Position numbers and translations under genes: made by a program. Below, in pieces: positions 62,393 to 64,000 of a DNA stretch of 64,000 nucleotides. The DNA is from UBA5109 sp038148435. Lineage in GTDB: Bacteria; Pseudomonadota; Gammaproteobacteria; Pseudomonadales; Pseudohongiellaceae. Under the pieces are notes generated by a model. The model searched no databases. It was not told the DNA's origin and worked only from the letters and a program-made list of their open reading frames with translations. The stretch lies in contig JAYQVM010000001.1 in the NCBI GenBank assembly GCA_038148435.1, positions 1-64,000 of the forward strand. Direction: 5' to 3'. Each line of letters starts with the position of its first letter. Positions within the stretch are counted from its first letter, which is position 1.

Positions 62393-63196
62393 CTACTGAG
62401 CTGCATCCTCTAGAACGCCATCAAATTCGGCATACTCACTAGGTACGCAAATAAATTCTTGTAGTCTTTCACCTTCCATTAAAGCAAATGTTTTTGTAAT
62501 GCCTGACCACGATGCACCTGGACCCCAGGCCTTGTCGTCATACATTGTCATTTCTAGCTGTAATCTATCGTAAGAAATACGGGTATAACGCTCAACGAGA
62601 TGAAAGACATCACTGGGTCTGTGACCCACACCTTGTGTGATCTGTGTTAGTCCATTAAAACCAATAGTGTCAACGACCAGAGTATCACCATCCCATGATG
62701 CGATTGAGTCACCCATATAAGTTGGGAAAATATCATCCGGATGTTGATCCTGAAACCAGAAAGTTCTCCACTCTCTATGATATTCCAACATCTGGATAAT
62801 GCGGTCTCCGTCTTTCGTATAGATAAATTCAACAGGACCAAAGTCAACGTAATCGAGGTTCCCAGGCATACCAACAGGCTCACAGTCCTTGCCAGGATAT
62901 TGTCCACCTAGAGTAAGTGTTGGTACACCATTAATAGTTTCAGTTGCAGTTGGATCTCCAACGGCTGCGTGAGTTATCCCCTCCATCATACGCAAGTTTT
63001 CCATACCCCAATCTGTTAATTTTGGGGGAGGAGTTCTCATATTGTAGTTAAAGCCAGGACGCCCAGTGGGTAGCTCTCCCCAGACACCGCTGATGTCTCT
63101 GGGGTCAAAGTCCTGAGCCTTTAGTACACTGGCCGGTGAGCAGAGCAGGCCGACTAAGGCAAGCGTTGCAGAAATTTTTTGCTGTATGCATCTCAT
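62393..63196 (-). CDS. Secreted protein of unknown function (WxGDTLVV family)
   Basis: A 267-residue exported protein with a signal peptide (ending VLKAQ). It shares a motif order with the 532-1425 protein: an RTFWFQDQHP segment, SWDGDTLVV (about 167-175), ERYTRI, and a late cysteine (FICVPSEY). The two are therefore paralogues. The core is likely a beta-rich binding domain; no enzyme activity can be assigned. It is 21 bp downstream of the DUF6152 gene on the same strand, and the two are probably cotranscribed. Confidence 0.75.
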   Translation of the reverse strand: MRCIQQKISATLALVGLLCSPASVLKAQDFDPRDISGVWGELPTGRPGFNYNMRTPPPKLTDWGMENLRMMEGITHAAVGDPTATETINGVPTLTLGGQYPGKDCEPVGMPGNLDYVDFGPVEFIYTKDGDRIIQMLEYHREWRTFWFQDQHPDDIFPTYMGDSIASWDGDTLVVDTIGFNGLTQITQGVGHRPSDVFHLVERYTRISYDRLQLEMTMYDDKAWGPGASWSGITKTFALMEGERLQEFICVPSEYAEFDGVLEDAAQ

Positions 63197-63217
63197 AACT
63201 TATCCATTTATTTCTAA

Positions 63218-63601
63218 TTAATTTTCTTCAGGGGCAGGCATGATGCGACCATCTTCGAATTCAACACTGCGGAAAACAGCGGTACGATCGCCATTGAGTG
63301 CAGGGCTAACAGTCATGGTAACAAGATCTCCAACTTGGAGTGTATCTGCGCTAAAGCCCTTGCTGCGCATACCCCTGAGTGTATCAAGAGTTTCAATAGC
63401 CCAGATTTCAGTTTCACCGCCTTCATTAGCCACAGACAGTGTCATGTGGGAGTGAGGGTTGGACATGCGATAGCTGAGGATGGTGCCTGATAAGGTAGAG
63501 CTTTCTCGCAGGTTATATTGCGGATAACCGTGGTGGGCCCAGCTGAGGATACTGAACAAGGCAAACCAAAGTGTGAGGCCTAAGCCAATGATGGTTTTCA
63601 T
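63218..63601 (-). CDS. DUF6152 family secreted protein
   Basis: A 127-residue exported protein. The signal peptide is followed by the family hallmark AHHGYPQYN, then LSGTILSYRMSNPHSHMTL, WAIETLDTLRGMRSKGF and a GDLVTMTVSPALNGD segment, as in DUF6152. The fold is likely OB-like; the function is unknown. It is flanked by the lyase-like gene (45 bp upstream) and the WxGDTLVV gene (21 bp downstream), all on the minus strand. Confidence 0.8.
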   Translation of the reverse strand: MKTIIGLGLTLWFALFSILSWAHHGYPQYNLRESSTLSGTILSYRMSNPHSHMTLSVANEGGETEIWAIETLDTLRGMRSKGFSADTLQVGDLVTMTVSPALNGDRTAVFRSVEFEDGRIMPAPEEN

Positions 63602-63646
63602 AAATGACTCTCCTGAGTGTTAACTTGTTTAAATTCGCTGACTAAA

Positions 63647-64000
63647 TTAATGCGCCAGTGGATTCGGTCTTAGCTGAAATTTGGCGGCGGTGGGTGTTCT
63701 ACCCTGTCCGCCTTCAATATGCCAGGGGTTTCGTACTTCATTGGCTGCCCAAATTCCCCTACCCTTCCAACCAGCATAAGGATTATCGACCCGTCCTCCC
63801 AAGGAGCGCGCAAAAAAGCCCATCGGGTAGGGAACGCGCAAAACAAACCATTCCTCGGTTTGCGGGTCCAGGGCCATCAGTGAATCTGAATTGCTGCCGG
63901 TGACAAAAGGCGTATTGGCGCCCAGGCCCAGGATGTTGAACTGGTCCACCCAGTTGCTGTAAGTGAAATCTGCACTGCCACTTTCATCGACATTGCGCAT
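63647..64000 (-). CDS. C-terminal part of a secreted propeller protein (streptogramin lyase-like)
   Basis: Only the last 117 or so residues are in the window; the 5' end lies beyond 64000. The visible part has SDSLMALDPQTEEWFVLRVP, like a blade of the virginiamycin B lyase (Vgb)/NHL-type propellers, then MGFFARSLGGRVDNPYAGWK and RGIWAANEVRNPWHIEGGQ. An in-frame ATG falls at the very edge, but it is internal, since the protein is clearly incomplete. It is first in a minus-strand series with the DUF6152 and WxGDTLVV genes. Confidence 0.6.
   Translation of the reverse strand: MRNVDESGSADFTYSNWVDQFNILGLGANTPFVTGSNSDSLMALDPQTEEWFVLRVPYPMGFFARSLGGRVDNPYAGWKGRGIWAANEVRNPWHIEGGQGRTPTAAKFQLRPNPLAH

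Noticed and set aside
1..64000. CRISPR array, tRNA or rRNA genes, insertion sequences, prophage
   Set aside because: I saw no regularly spaced repeats, cloverleaf-like tRNA sequence, rRNA signature, transposase, integrase or phage structural gene on either strand.

Overview
The window looks like part of a marine, heterotrophic, aerobic gammaproteobacterium, probably near the OMG / Pseudohongiella-type lineages. This is inferred from gene content and order; no rRNA or tRNA gene is visible. It contains the gammaproteobacterial blocks miaB-phoH-ybeY-corC-lnt and lptFG/pepA-holC. Other gammaproteobacterial genes are miaE, slyX, efpL, srkA and holC. There are also many small secreted proteins of unknown function and a sulfatase/TonB-receptor pair. 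Two runs of ten N (33944-33953 and 59976-59985) show that this is a scaffold.

Region by region. 1-1425: secreted SnoaL-like protein (cut by the window edge) and a secreted protein of unknown function. 1795-7458 (minus): DUF3301, lnt, corC, ybeY, phoH, miaB. 7576-12522: DUF1820, ygiQ, hemH, srkA. 12700-16466: glycosyltransferase-like protein, miaE, acyl-CoA desaturase, slyX and a membrane-anchored cold-shock-domain protein. 16660-20096: efpL and valS. 20315-24494: a secreted protein and a peroxide-defence cassette (DUF3501, Fe-S protein, rubrerythrin, divergent oxyR). The cassette lies between valS and holC-pepA, which are adjacent in E. coli. 24498-29125: holC, pepA, lptFG, RDD protein. 29150-33901: a probable citramalate synthase behind an isoleucine-type transcription attenuator, threonine aldolase, a phosphatase-like protein and leuB. 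34222-38772: GTP-dependent PEP carboxykinase, a secreted NHL-repeat protein, a FadL-type porin. 39058-47457: a peptide-degradation group (tricorn-like protease, two M20 hydrolases, an M14 carboxypeptidase) and an SdpI-like protein. 47680-50063 and 54940-58530: two p-cresol-methylhydroxylase-like flavocytochrome modules, enclosing batC-batD, a TSUP permease and a BepA-like protease. 58613-64000: sulfatase, TonB-dependent receptor, and secreted proteins related to those at the window start.

How the genes work together. The left half is mostly housekeeping: envelope lipoproteins and LPS export, tRNA modification (MiaB makes the ms2i6A that MiaE hydroxylates), translation and heme. The right half is environmental catabolism: periplasmic oxidation of alkylphenol-like substrates with electrons passed to cytochrome c, peptide breakdown, and desulfation plus TonB import of a sulfated compound.

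Most interesting points: (i) an 18-codon leader ORF with three consecutive Ile codons whose end overlaps one arm of mutually exclusive hairpins before the citramalate/isopropylmalate synthase gene; (ii) two flavocytochrome modules that each carry a third gene for a small, apparently Tat-exported protein of unknown function; (iii) the oxidative-stress cassette between valS and holC, ending in a perfect 13-bp inverted repeat shared by two convergent gene ends.
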